Below, one piece after another: positions 1 to 6,435 of a stretch of DNA of 8,986 nt; positions within the stretch are counted from its first letter, which is position 1, and each line of letters starts with the position of its first letter. The notes below the pieces were generated by a model. That model was not told the origin of the DNA and did no database searches. It saw nothing but the letters and a program-made list of their open reading frames with translations. Source of the DNA: Paludibacter sp. GTDB taxonomy: Bacteria > Bacteroidota > Bacteroidia > Bacteroidales > Paludibacteraceae. The stretch covers positions 1 through 8,986 of the forward strand of contig JAQWCZ010000070.1 of NCBI GenBank assembly GCA_028705705.1. The letters run 5' to 3'. The translations under genes were made by a program, and so were the position numbers.

Positions 1-351
1 ATTGCTTACGTGCAATGTGATGATGTGGCTGATGAACATTACAGTGAACTGAAAAAAATGGAAGAAGAGTTAATGCAGTTCAAAACTTTGTCGGGTACTC
101 TTTACCGGTTGATTCCGCTACCTATGGCCGATGCGGTTTATGAGGACGGAGTAAGATTACCGGCAACTTATGCCAATTTTTTAATCATCAATGGTGCTGT
201 ATTAATGCCAACTTATCAGTCACCTAAAGATGAAATTGCGTTGAAACAACTTGAACAGGTATTCCCTGAAAGAAAAATCATAGGCATCAATTGTTTGCCA
301 TTGATCAAACAACACGGTTCATTGCATTGCGTGACGATGCAGTACATATAA
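1..351 (+). CDS. aguA: Agmatine deiminase, C-terminal part (5' end outside window)
   Basis: The reading frame is open from base 1 and gives the last 116 residues of an agmatine deiminase (agmatine iminohydrolase), a cytosolic enzyme that converts agmatine to N-carbamoylputrescine and ammonia. Visible family signatures are the segment LIPLPMADAVYEDG, the ATYANFLIINGAV core strand and the C-terminal HGSLHCVTMQ motif, whose Cys (residue 110 of the fragment) is the expected nucleophile of this guanidino-group-modifying fold. Members are usually about 340-350 residues, so roughly two thirds lie upstream of the window. The in-frame GTG at base 10 is not a start: the conserved sequence continues through it to the window edge. 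The next gene encodes the following enzyme of the same pathway, which supports the call and suggests co-transcription. The protein ends naturally a few residues after the catalytic Cys, with a TAA stop. Confidence 0.95.
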   Translation: MAYVQCDDVADEHYSELKKMEEELMQFKTLSGTLYRLIPLPMADAVYEDGVRLPATYANFLIINGAVLMPTYQSPKDEIALKQLEQVFPERKIIGINCLPLIKQHGSLHCVTMQYI

Positions 352-360
352 AGCGGAAAA

Positions 361-399
361 GTAGGGGCGCAACGCTTGCGCCCAAATAGCGAAAGCTAC
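361..399. repeat. REP-like palindrome between aguA and aguB
   Basis: The 87-nt gap between the two polyamine genes contains a perfect 8-bp stem, GGGCGCAA (365-372) and TTGCGCCC (376-383), with a 3-nt loop. A second small stem follows: TAGC (387-390), GAAA loop, GCTA (395-398). The flanking GTAG (361-364) could instead pair with CTAC (396-399). No T-tract follows, so it is unlikely to be an intrinsic terminator. It more likely lets both genes be read through, perhaps acting as an mRNA-stabilising or processing hairpin. It shares the TAGnGGCG...CGCCC frame with the palindrome at 1315-1350, which suggests a dispersed repeat family. Confidence 0.6.
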
Positions 400-438
400 C
401 TATAGCAGCAAGAATGACAAACTGTAGAAATAAAAAAA

Positions 439-1317
439 ATGAAAACTGCTTTAATCCAACAATCAAACTCGGCTTCTCAAGAAGCGAATATTGCAAAACT
501 GACACAAAGCATCATAGCTTGTGCCAAACAAGGTGCAGAGCTCGTGGTGTTGCAGGAGTTACATAATGGCTTGTATTTTTGTCAGACCGAAGACCCGGCT
601 GTTTTCGATCAGGCTGAAACTATACCAGGACCATCCACCGAATATTTCGGCAAGCTGGCAAAGGAAAATCAGGTGGTAATTGTACTTTCTTTGTTCGAGA
701 AAAGAGCGCCGGGAGTATATCACAATACAGCCGTAGTACTCGATAAAGATGGTAGTATCGCGGGAAAGTACCGCAAGATGCACATCCCGGATGATCCTGC
801 CTATTACGAGAAATTCTATTTCACACCGGGTGATTTGGGTTTTGAACCTATCCATACTTCCATCGGAAAACTTGGTGTGTTGGTGTGCTGGGATCAGTGG
901 TACCCGGAGGCCGCACGACTGATGTCTCTGAATGGAGCTGAATTGCTTATTTATCCGACTGCTATCGGATGGGAAAGCACCGACCCGGAAGCAGAAAAGT
1001 TCAGACAAAAGGATGCCTGGATTACTATTCAGCGAAGTCATGCTGTTGCCAATGGGTTGCACGTACTGTCCTGTAACCGTACGGGTCACGAACCGGACCC
1101 TTCAGGAGCGACCAATGGCATTCAGTTCTGGGGTAATAGCTTTGTTGCCGGACCGCAAGGCGAAATCATTGCACAAGCAAATAATAATCAGGATGAAAAT
1201 CTGATTCTTGAAATAGATATTAACCGAACAGAGACCGTGCGCAGGATGTGGCCGTTTTTTCGCGACAGACGCGTTGATGCGTATAAAAACATCACAAAAC
1301 GTTGGGGTATTTTGTAG
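439..1317 (+). CDS. aguB: N-carbamoylputrescine amidohydrolase
   Basis: A 292-residue nitrilase-superfamily (carbon-nitrogen hydrolase) enzyme. It hydrolyses N-carbamoylputrescine to putrescine, CO2 and ammonia, completing the agmatine route of putrescine synthesis in the cytosol. The Glu-Lys-Cys catalytic triad is visible: E40 in VVLQELHNG, K113 in YRKMHIPDDP and C150 in GVLVCWDQWYPEAAR. The HIPDDP and WDQWYPEAAR stretches and the late segment WPFFRDRR are typical of AguB rather than of other nitrilases. Length is normal for the family. The ATG at 439 is preceded by a run of A residues and no clear Shine-Dalgarno sequence, as is common in Bacteroidota. It lies 87 nt after the agmatine deiminase stop and probably shares its transcript. 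The TAG stop forms the left edge of a palindrome that probably terminates the unit. Confidence 0.96.
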   Translation: MKTALIQQSNSASQEANIAKLTQSIIACAKQGAELVVLQELHNGLYFCQTEDPAVFDQAETIPGPSTEYFGKLAKENQVVIVLSLFEKRAPGVYHNTAVVLDKDGSIAGKYRKMHIPDDPAYYEKFYFTPGDLGFEPIHTSIGKLGVLVCWDQWYPEAARLMSLNGAELLIYPTAIGWESTDPEAEKFRQKDAWITIQRSHAVANGLHVLSCNRTGHEPDPSGATNGIQFWGNSFVAGPQGEIIAQANNNQDENLILEIDINRTETVRRMWPFFRDRRVDAYKNITKRWGIL

Positions 1318-1360
1318 AGGCGTATGGCATACCGTATGGCATACGCCCCTGTTTTTATTT
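1316..1360 (+). terminator. Probable intrinsic terminator after aguB
   Basis: A stem forms between 1316-1326 and 1340-1350 (11 positions, one A/C mismatch at 1318/1348), and the 13-nt interior can itself partly fold. On the + strand it is followed within two bases by TTTTTATTT (1352-1360), giving the hairpin plus U-tract of an intrinsic terminator. The T-tract overlaps the stop codon of the convergent OmpA-family gene. On the - strand the hairpin comes just after that stop but lacks a T-run, so termination in that direction is less certain. Confidence 0.65.
1321..1344. repeat. Perfect 12-bp tandem duplication inside a palindrome
   Basis: CGTATGGCATAC occurs at 1321-1332 and again, identically and without spacer, at 1333-1344. 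Each unit contains the near-palindrome GTATGGCATAC. The pair sits between GAGGCG-type and CGCCCC-type arms. Removing one copy would leave a simple short palindrome of the same form as the element at 361-383, so this looks like a duplicated stem of a REP-like element. Confidence 0.85.
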
Positions 1361-2632
1361 GCTAAAGAAGAAATCGCACCGCCGGTTCATCAGGTTTTTC
1401 ATCGGTGGATTGCTGATTTTTCCTTTGCCATTGGCAACCATCCTGTTCTGAGGAATCCCATATACCTTAACCAATTCTTCTTTTACCCGATCAGCACGAC
1501 GTTGACTCAAGCGTTGGTTATACGTATTATTGCCGGGATTATCTGTGTAACCTCTTATTTCTAACATCAAAGAGGCATCATTACGCATTTTTTCTGCAAT
1601 CTTTATAAGGGTAATTTGAGCTACTTTATCCAATTCAATACTGTCGAAGTCGAAATATACCGACAATAGTTCTTCAACCTGAATTGTTTTTACACTCAAC
1701 CTCCGACCCCAGAAATCTACCGGATTACCCTGAGGGGTATTCGGCTCTAAATCTCTTACGTCAGGAACACCATCTTTATCGGTGTCAGGTACGTTATTCG
1801 ACAAAATATCTTCAACTACTACCAATCTCTCTCCTAAATTTTCAAGTTTGCTATCAATTCCATCAAGTCTGACATTCAAATTGGTTACATCCTGTTGAAG
1901 TTGATTGTAGATTACCAGAGATGGTTCTGTTTTAAAATCGAATACTTCATCTCTGAAATGTTTGTTCTCTTTGGTTACAAATTTATATCGTAGTGAAATG
2001 CTCACGTTTTGCCATAAATCTGTATGGAGATGTCGTTCAATGGATTCCATTTGATCGGTATTCGTATAAAAGTACCTGAGATTCAATCCAAGACAGTATT
2101 TTTTATTGAGATTGTATTCTAAGCTACCTCCGACTGGGAATATAAAAAATGATGGAGGAAAAATGACACCGTTAGTTGGATCAGGAATGGGTCCTGGTCT
2201 TGTTGTAATATAATTTGGGTTGATTAAACCGGACAAACCTACACCGGCAAAACCAGACAGACTCCATTTTTTACTTTTCTTACCATTTAAAATGCTTAAA
2301 ACATCAACACCTAAAAAAGCTGAAGTATAAATACCTCCGGAGGTAAACACTTCATCAACATCTTCCTGATTGAAAATAACCCCTCCGAGATTCCATCCCA
2401 ATGAAAACACAGGGTTAAAGTTGTATTCAAGACTAAAATCAACATTTGGACTTTTCAGTATGCCGGTATAATCATAATCAGGGTTCAAATCTCCATCATA
2501 TCGGTTTAACCCCGTATTTCCAACAATCGACCATCTTCCGGTATTTAAATTATTTTCCGATGTATTATCTGCAAACGAAGTGATAACACTAAAAAGAATA
2601 AGTAATAGAGGGAGAAGAAATTTTTTTTTCAT
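1355..2632 (-). CDS. OmpA-family outer-membrane protein with peptidoglycan-binding domain
   Basis: A 425-residue exported protein expected to anchor the outer membrane to peptidoglycan. Residues 1-21 are a Sec signal peptide (MKKK, a run of Leu/Ile, then SFA before DN). Residues 30-220 alternate aromatic and glycine-rich strands (such as GRWSIVGNTGLNRYDGD and LEYNLNKKYCLGLNLRYFY), consistent with an 8-stranded beta-barrel. Residues 243-280 are a heptad-like, probably coiled segment. Residues 283-300 (DTDKDGVPDVRDLEPNTP) resemble a thrombospondin type-3 calcium-binding linker. Residues 320-425 are an OmpA C-terminal domain; D364 (GYTD) and R379 (LSQRRA) correspond to the diaminopimelate-binding pair of E. 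coli OmpA (D271, R286) with the same 15-residue spacing. The ATG at 2632 starts the signal peptide and is followed by nine A bases. The gene has its own promoter and is probably monocistronic. What the barrel does beyond structural support cannot be told. Confidence 0.92.
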   Translation of the reverse strand: MKKKFLLPLLLILFSVITSFADNTSENNLNTGRWSIVGNTGLNRYDGDLNPDYDYTGILKSPNVDFSLEYNFNPVFSLGWNLGGVIFNQEDVDEVFTSGGIYTSAFLGVDVLSILNGKKSKKWSLSGFAGVGLSGLINPNYITTRPGPIPDPTNGVIFPPSFFIFPVGGSLEYNLNKKYCLGLNLRYFYTNTDQMESIERHLHTDLWQNVSISLRYKFVTKENKHFRDEVFDFKTEPSLVIYNQLQQDVTNLNVRLDGIDSKLENLGERLVVVEDILSNNVPDTDKDGVPDVRDLEPNTPQGNPVDFWGRRLSVKTIQVEELLSVYFDFDSIELDKVAQITLIKIAEKMRNDASLMLEIRGYTDNPGNNTYNQRLSQRRADRVKEELVKVYGIPQNRMVANGKGKISNPPMKNLMNRRCDFFFSK

Positions 2633-2669
2633 GTATGTTCCGGATTTGAAAAATTACAGGATTTGGATG

Positions 2670-2700
2670 CAAAGATATATATAATAATTTAACAGTCACA
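2670..2700 (-). promoter_or_regulatory. Promoter of the OmpA-family gene (Bacteroidota type)
   Basis: On the - strand TATCTTTG (2677-2670) matches the Bacteroidota -7 consensus TAnnTTTG exactly and lies 37 nt before the ATG. Nineteen nt further upstream is TGTG (2700-2697), a 3-of-4 match to the -33 TTTG box. An A8 tract lies further upstream on the same strand (2712-2719). The rest of the 201-nt gap (2633-2833) shows no gene and no convincing terminator for the upstream mrp gene, so some readthrough from mrp is possible. Confidence 0.6.
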
Positions 2701-2833
2701 TAACTACAATATTTTTTTTCAACAATATAAGACACTGAGCATGTAAAATTATGAACAGGCTCGTTTATGAATCATGCAATCTGTATGTAATTTGTCTTTT
2801 AATGGTTGGTTTAAATATTGGTTTTTCGGAAGC

Positions 2834-3940
2834 TTAGCGTGTAATATCTACTTTCCTGGTTGGGTCCATTGTTTTATTTCTGATCCCGACTTGTTCTACT
2901 ACCTTTTCAGCCAAATGATGAAATGCCATTCCCGAAATGGAAAGGGGATCAACTGCAACCGGTTTTCCGGCATCTCCTCCTTCCCGTATGCTTTGCACGA
3001 TGGGGATCTGACCCAATAATGGGATATTGAGTTCTGCTGCCAGGCGCTTTCCGCCTTCTTTCCCAAAAAGATAGTATTTATTTTCCGGAAGTTCGGCAGG
3101 AGTAAACCAGGCCATGTTTTCAATCAGTCCCAATACCGGCACATTCACCTTGTCACCTGTGAACATGTTAACACCCTTGCGTGCATCGGCGAGTGCTACA
3201 TCCTGTGGCGTGGTAACCACCACAGCGCCAGTTATGCCCATGGTTTGCACCAGTGTGAGATGTATATCACCAGTTCCCGGGGGCAGGTCCATTACAAAAT
3301 AATCCAGTTCACCCCAGTTGGCATCCGTAATCAATTGCTTGAGCGCGTTACTGGCCATGCTTCCTCTCCATACCAATGCATTGTCGGGGTCAACAAAAAA
3401 TCCGATGGACAATAATTTAATCCCGTATTTCTCGATGGGCATAATCATTTGTTTGCCCTCAATTTCTTCCATATATGGACGTGCATCTTCAACACCAAAC
3501 ATTTTTGGGATTGAGGGGCCGTGAATATCTGCATCCAGCAAACCTACTTTATAACCGAGTGAAGCTAATGCAATGGCCAAGTTGGATGATACTGTTGATT
3601 TTCCGACACCTCCCTTGCCCGAGAAAACAGCCAGGATGTTTTTTACTCCAGGCAGGATGGATACTGGTTTAGCTTTGGGAATTTCTTTCAATACCGGTGT
3701 GATGTTGCCTTTGATGTCCACTTCTCCTCCTACATAGGTCAAAATTGCCGTTTCAGCAGCCTTAATAACCGACTTTACAAAGGGATCGTTTTGTTTCTCA
3801 AAAATGATCGAAAAACTCACCTTCCTACCTTCAATACGAATATCTTCGTGTACCATACCAGACGATACAATGTCTTTTCCGGTTCCGGGGTAACGCACAT
3901 GAGTCAGCGCGTCTAAAATCAATTTGGGGTATAATGTCAT
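2834..3940 (-). CDS. mrp: Mrp/ApbC (NBP35-like) P-loop ATPase lacking cysteines
   Basis: A 368-residue cytosolic ATPase of the Mrp/ApbC/NBP35 family, whose classical members carry and transfer Fe-S clusters. The N-terminus (about 1-85) is a MIP18/DUF59-type domain. The ATPase part follows, with the deviant Walker A GKGGVGKST at 108-116, DADIHGPSIP at 136-145, DLPPGTGD at 218-225 and TTPQDVAL at 243-250. An ATG at 3964 would add MWFKKTDN, but I choose 3940: MTLYPKLILDAL is the usual family beginning, an A-rich stretch precedes it, and the extra codons would come from an intergenic inverted repeat. The oddity is that there is no cysteine anywhere. The region where the family has CxxC reads ENMAWFTPAELPENKYYLFG. 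From memory this variant is common in Bacteroidota, so it is probably a clade feature rather than a defect. Last gene of the holB operon, after a 97-nt gap. Confidence 0.93.
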   Translation of the reverse strand: MTLYPKLILDALTHVRYPGTGKDIVSSGMVHEDIRIEGRKVSFSIIFEKQNDPFVKSVIKAAETAILTYVGGEVDIKGNITPVLKEIPKAKPVSILPGVKNILAVFSGKGGVGKSTVSSNLAIALASLGYKVGLLDADIHGPSIPKMFGVEDARPYMEEIEGKQMIMPIEKYGIKLLSIGFFVDPDNALVWRGSMASNALKQLITDANWGELDYFVMDLPPGTGDIHLTLVQTMGITGAVVVTTPQDVALADARKGVNMFTGDKVNVPVLGLIENMAWFTPAELPENKYYLFGKEGGKRLAAELNIPLLGQIPIVQSIREGGDAGKPVAVDPLSISGMAFHHLAEKVVEQVGIRNKTMDPTRKVDITR

Positions 3941-3956
3941 GTTATCTGTTTTTTTG

Positions 3957-4023
3957 AACCACATAAGTCACATTAGATAACCTAAATTGCTTCCTTATGT
4001 TTTCTCATGTGAGTTATGTGGTT
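3957..4023. repeat. Long inverted repeat between trmB and mrp
   Basis: Arms 3957-3973 (AACCACATAAGTCACAT) and 4007-4023 (ATGTGAGTTATGTGGTT) are complementary at 16 of 17 positions, with a 33-nt loop. The loop contains a third copy of the half-site, CTTATGT (3994-4000), which can pair with ACATAAG (3961-3967) as an alternative fold. It fills most of the 97-nt gap and ends 16 nt before the mrp start. No T-tract follows on the - strand (an A-rich stretch does), so an intrinsic terminator is unlikely. It looks like a dispersed ACCACATAAG-type element that now sits in the mrp leader. Confidence 0.75.
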
Positions 4024-4037
4024 AAATTGATTTACTA

Positions 4038-4799
4038 TTAATTGTTTTGCAGCAGTCCGTGTTGTTTACTACGACCAAAACTCCTGTAAGCATCAGGTTC
4101 AATTACTACATCAGGTTCAGTAAAACCATCCTTCTTTTCGAGTTTGAAACGGATGTATTTGATTGTGAGTCCGCGATCCAGCCATTGTTGTTCATAATAG
4201 GTTTTGATACCGAGAATTGGATCTGCTTTTACTGTGATGTATAAATCATCGGTCGACACTTCAATCAGATATGCGTTTGCTTTCACCATTTCGCAGGTAT
4301 AGGTAAACATAAAATTACTGTCTGTTTTCAGGTGAATGAAGCCTCCTTCTTTTACAAATTGCTGGTAAGATTTCATGAAATTAGTGGCAGTAAGGCGTTT
4401 GGTAACTTTCTTCATTTGCGGGTCAGGAAAAGTAAGCCAGATCTCAGAGACCTCATCCGGTGCGAAGAAGTGATGAATCATTTCAATGTTGGTACGCAGA
4501 AAAGCCACATTTTTCATTCCTTTTTCAAAAGAATCTTTCGCTCCTGTCCACATCCTGGCTCCTTTGATGTCTACTCCGATGAAATTTTTGTCAGGATACA
4601 TAGCTGCCAGTCCGACCGAATATTCTCCTTTCCCACAACCCAACTCCAACACAATCGGATTCGCATTTTTAAAGACTAACTCATTCCACTTTCCTTTGTT
4701 TTCAATTATTTTTCCGGATAAGATATCCTGGGAAGAAAATTGAAAAACATGTGGAAAGGATGCCATTTCAGCAAATTTAGCCAATTTATTTTTTCCCAT
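4038..4799 (-). CDS. trmB: tRNA (guanine-N7-)-methyltransferase
   Basis: A 253-residue class I SAM-dependent methyltransferase that makes m7G at position 46 in the variable loop of tRNAs. Visible features are SAM motif [13 protein letters not shown] (50-61); the acidic loop [12 protein letters not shown] (73-84); the TrmB signature [11 protein letters not shown] (121-131), where family members have FPDPWPK(K/R); LKTDS (157-161); and [11 protein letters not shown] (200-210), matching the family's T-x-[FY]-E region. Length is slightly above the usual 210-240 because of an N-terminal extension of about 45 residues, which is normal in Bacteroidota to my knowledge. Its ATG follows the gldH stop by a single base (TAG-C-ATG), so translation is probably coupled. 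A 97-nt gap with an inverted repeat separates it from mrp. Confidence 0.95.
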   Translation of the reverse strand: MGKNKLAKFAEMASFPHVFQFSSQDILSGKIIENKGKWNELVFKNANPIVLELGCGKGEYSVGLAAMYPDKNFIGVDIKGARMWTGAKDSFEKGMKNVAFLRTNIEMIHHFFAPDEVSEIWLTFPDPQMKKVTKRLTATNFMKSYQQFVKEGGFIHLKTDSNFMFTYTCEMVKANAYLIEVSTDDLYITVKADPILGIKTYYEQQWLDRGLTIKYIRFKLEKKDGFTEPDVVIEPDAYRSFGRSKQHGLLQNN

Positions 4800-4800
4800 G

Positions 4801-5304
4801 CTAATGATCTAATTTAACACCGATAGCTTGTATCCCATTTAGATTTCCATCCCGCATGCCATGTACAATAGTGTATTGATATATTCCTGTCTTTTCAAAT
4901 CGGCATTTAGTCTTTAACGGAACAGAAAATAAATACACAGATCCGGTTCCGGTACCTAACCATTTCCCGGTAAAGTCGGATAATGTACAGGAAAGAGTGT
5001 CGCGTGTAATCAGACTGTCCGGGGACAGTTGTTCGACAAACAACCATAAATTCTGATAGGGATAGGCGCCGGTATGACGAACATTGACCGTAAGGTCAAA
5101 AAGTGTGACACTATCTTCAATATTCAGTTGAAATACGCAACTGCTGTCGGCCAACCATCCATTTGGACTAATAAGTTTAAACTCATTGAAAACCGGTTGT
5201 TTGTTGCAGGATGCAAAGCAAACAGCTACAATGAGTAGCGTAAATACTCCCAACCTAATTTGACGAAGGTTTGTCGTTCCTTTTTTGTTGATTAGATGAC
5301 TCAT
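4801..5304 (-). CDS. gldH: Gliding-motility-type lipoprotein GldH
   Basis: A 167-residue predicted lipoprotein. Residues 14-30 form a short basic then hydrophobic signal segment ([17 protein letters not shown]), followed by FASC with the lipidated Cys at position 33. The mature part has the GldH hallmarks: [17 protein letters not shown] (74-90), the GKWLGTGTG turn (113-121) and the [18 protein letters not shown] segment (141-158). In Flavobacterium GldH is needed for gliding; homologues are also kept in non-gliding Bacteroidales, where the role is unsettled, so its presence does not show motility. The ATG at 5304 lies 50 nt upstream of the end of the preceding gene, and no later ATG would keep the signal peptide. 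It probably depends on translation of the upstream gene. Confidence 0.9.
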   Translation of the reverse strand: MSHLINKKGTTNLRQIRLGVFTLLIVAVCFASCNKQPVFNEFKLISPNGWLADSSCVFQLNIEDSVTLFDLTVNVRHTGAYPYQNLWLFVEQLSPDSLITRDTLSCTLSDFTGKWLGTGTGSVYLFSVPLKTKCRFEKTGIYQYTIVHGMRDGNLNGIQAIGVKLDH

Positions 5305-6427
5305 TTCTTTGGTTGTTTTTCTTGAGTACCGGGCGATTGCGTCGGCCTGACTTTTTCTTCTTTTGACTGTCGAAACGAGTCAGACTGTCTTCCCCGACAA
5401 CATTGTTATAATCGACTTTCTTTTCACCTTCATTTGTTTTATCTTCCAGTGAATCCGGTTTGATTCCTTTTTTGTTCAACGCGATTATTTCCTTCGCTCT
5501 TTCAATGCTGATAGTTACGACATTTGCCCCAAAATTTTGAGATGTCGAATAGGAGATGGCTGATTTAAAGGTGTCGGTTTTAAAGTGATAATAGGTATTA
5601 TCCAACGTTTCTAAATTAATTTCTTTGGATGGGAAATCCTTCAGTGCATCCACATAAGAATCCAGCTCGTAATTCATACAACATTTGAGTTTTCCACACT
5701 GACCGGCGAGCTTTTGTGGATTCATGGAGATGTCCTGATAACGTGCTGCTGATGTGGATACTGAATTAAAGTTGGTCATCCAGCCGGAACAACACAGTTC
5801 ACGTCCGCATGGACCAATACCACCTATCCTGCCGGCTTCCTGCCGTGCTCCGATCTGTTTCATTTCAATACGTACACGGAACGTTTCGGCAAACACCTTG
5901 ATCAGTTGTCTGAAATCAACCCTTTCATCGGCAATGTAATAGAAGATGGCTTTGTTTCCGTCTCCCTGAAATTCCACATCGCCAATTTTCATGTTCAGTT
6001 TCAGACTTTCGGCAATTTGACGGGCTTTGATCATCGTTTCCTGTTCTTTGCTTTTAGCTTCGTTGTATTTTTCAACATCAGCTTCCTTAGCTTTCCGGTA
6101 AATCTTTTTGATTTCGTATTTTTCGGGATCGATGTTCTGTTTGTTCATTTGTAACAAAACCAGGCGTCCGATCAGTGTCACCTCGCCAATATCATGTCCC
6201 GGAGAGGATTCAACTGCGACAACATCTCCTTTTTCAAGCGGAATCCGGGTGTTGTTCAAGAAATAACCTTTTCGTGTGTTTTTGAATTGCACCTCCACGT
6301 AATCGGTCTCCTTGTGGGTTTCCGGAAGGTCGCACAACCAGTCGAATGTGCTGAGTTTCTGATGTGAGTTCCGGCAACAACCTTTTTTGTTGATGCCGCA
6401 ACCACAACCATTGAATGTATGTTCCAT
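5255..6427 (-). CDS. ricT: PSP1-domain protein, RicT/YaaT family
   Basis: A 390-residue cytosolic protein of the PSP1/RicT (YaaT) family. In Bacillus subtilis RicT joins RicA and RicF in an Fe-S-containing complex that affects RNase Y-dependent mRNA maturation; a Bacteroidota role is not known to me. The PSP1 region covers about 100-270: DVEFQGDGNKAIFYYIADERVDF (150-172), RIGGIGPCGRELCCSGW (200-216) and KLAGQCGKLKCCMNYE (239-254). This gives C207, C212, C213, C244, C249 and C250, plausible metal or Fe-S ligands. Additional N-terminal cysteines (C8, C10, C17, C18, C32) precede the domain. From about 325 the tail is low-complexity and basic (KKKKSGRRNR, then Asn/Gln/Lys-rich), suggesting RNA contact. 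The start at 6427 is 8 nt after the holB stop. The holB-ricT linkage also occurs in Firmicutes. The symbol is by family; orthology of function is inferred. Confidence 0.9.
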   Translation of the reverse strand: MEHTFNGCGCGINKKGCCRNSHQKLSTFDWLCDLPETHKETDYVEVQFKNTRKGYFLNNTRIPLEKGDVVAVESSPGHDIGEVTLIGRLVLLQMNKQNIDPEKYEIKKIYRKAKEADVEKYNEAKSKEQETMIKARQIAESLKLNMKIGDVEFQGDGNKAIFYYIADERVDFRQLIKVFAETFRVRIEMKQIGARQEAGRIGGIGPCGRELCCSGWMTNFNSVSTSAARYQDISMNPQKLAGQCGKLKCCMNYELDSYVDALKDFPSKEINLETLDNTYYHFKTDTFKSAISYSTSQNFGANVVTISIERAKEIIALNKKGIKPDSLEDKTNEGEKKVDYNNVVGEDSLTRFDSQKKKKSGRRNRPVLKKNNQRNESSNQQKRNDKPSSN

Positions 6428-6435
6428 AGAATAAT

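Noticed and set aside
361..399. Intrinsic terminator after agmatine deiminase
   Set aside because: The GC-rich stem is good, but no T-tract follows it, and the next gene 40 nt on is the next step of the same pathway, so a full stop there is unlikely.
559..1089. 176-codon open frame on the - strand inside aguB
   Set aside because: It lies wholly antisense to a gene with an intact catalytic triad, and its translation shows no recognisable domain or plausible start context. It is a shadow frame.
2633..2833. Possible small gene or ncRNA between mrp and the OmpA-family gene
   Set aside because: Only the ompA-side promoter is recognisable. A short + strand frame starting at 2774 runs antisense into mrp, and I found no stable hairpin or conserved motif.
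3941..3964. N-terminal extension of Mrp from the ATG at 3964
   Set aside because: The eight added residues derive partly from the inverted-repeat arm and are unlike family N-termini; the ATG at 3940 fits both homology and the A-rich start context.
3957..4023. Intrinsic terminator of trmB
   Set aside because: The loop is 33 nt and the - strand downstream side is A-rich (CAAAAAAACAG), with no U-tract. It fits a repeat element or leader structure better.
4332..4679. 115-codon open frame on the + strand inside trmB
   Set aside because: It is antisense to the SAM-binding and FPDP motifs of trmB and has no family features of its own.
5906..6154. Hydrophobic, Phe-rich 82-codon frame on the + strand that could pass for a small membrane protein
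   Set aside because: The Phe/Val-rich composition is what results from reading the Lys/Glu/Asn-rich ricT coding strand in reverse complement. No promoter or start context supports it.
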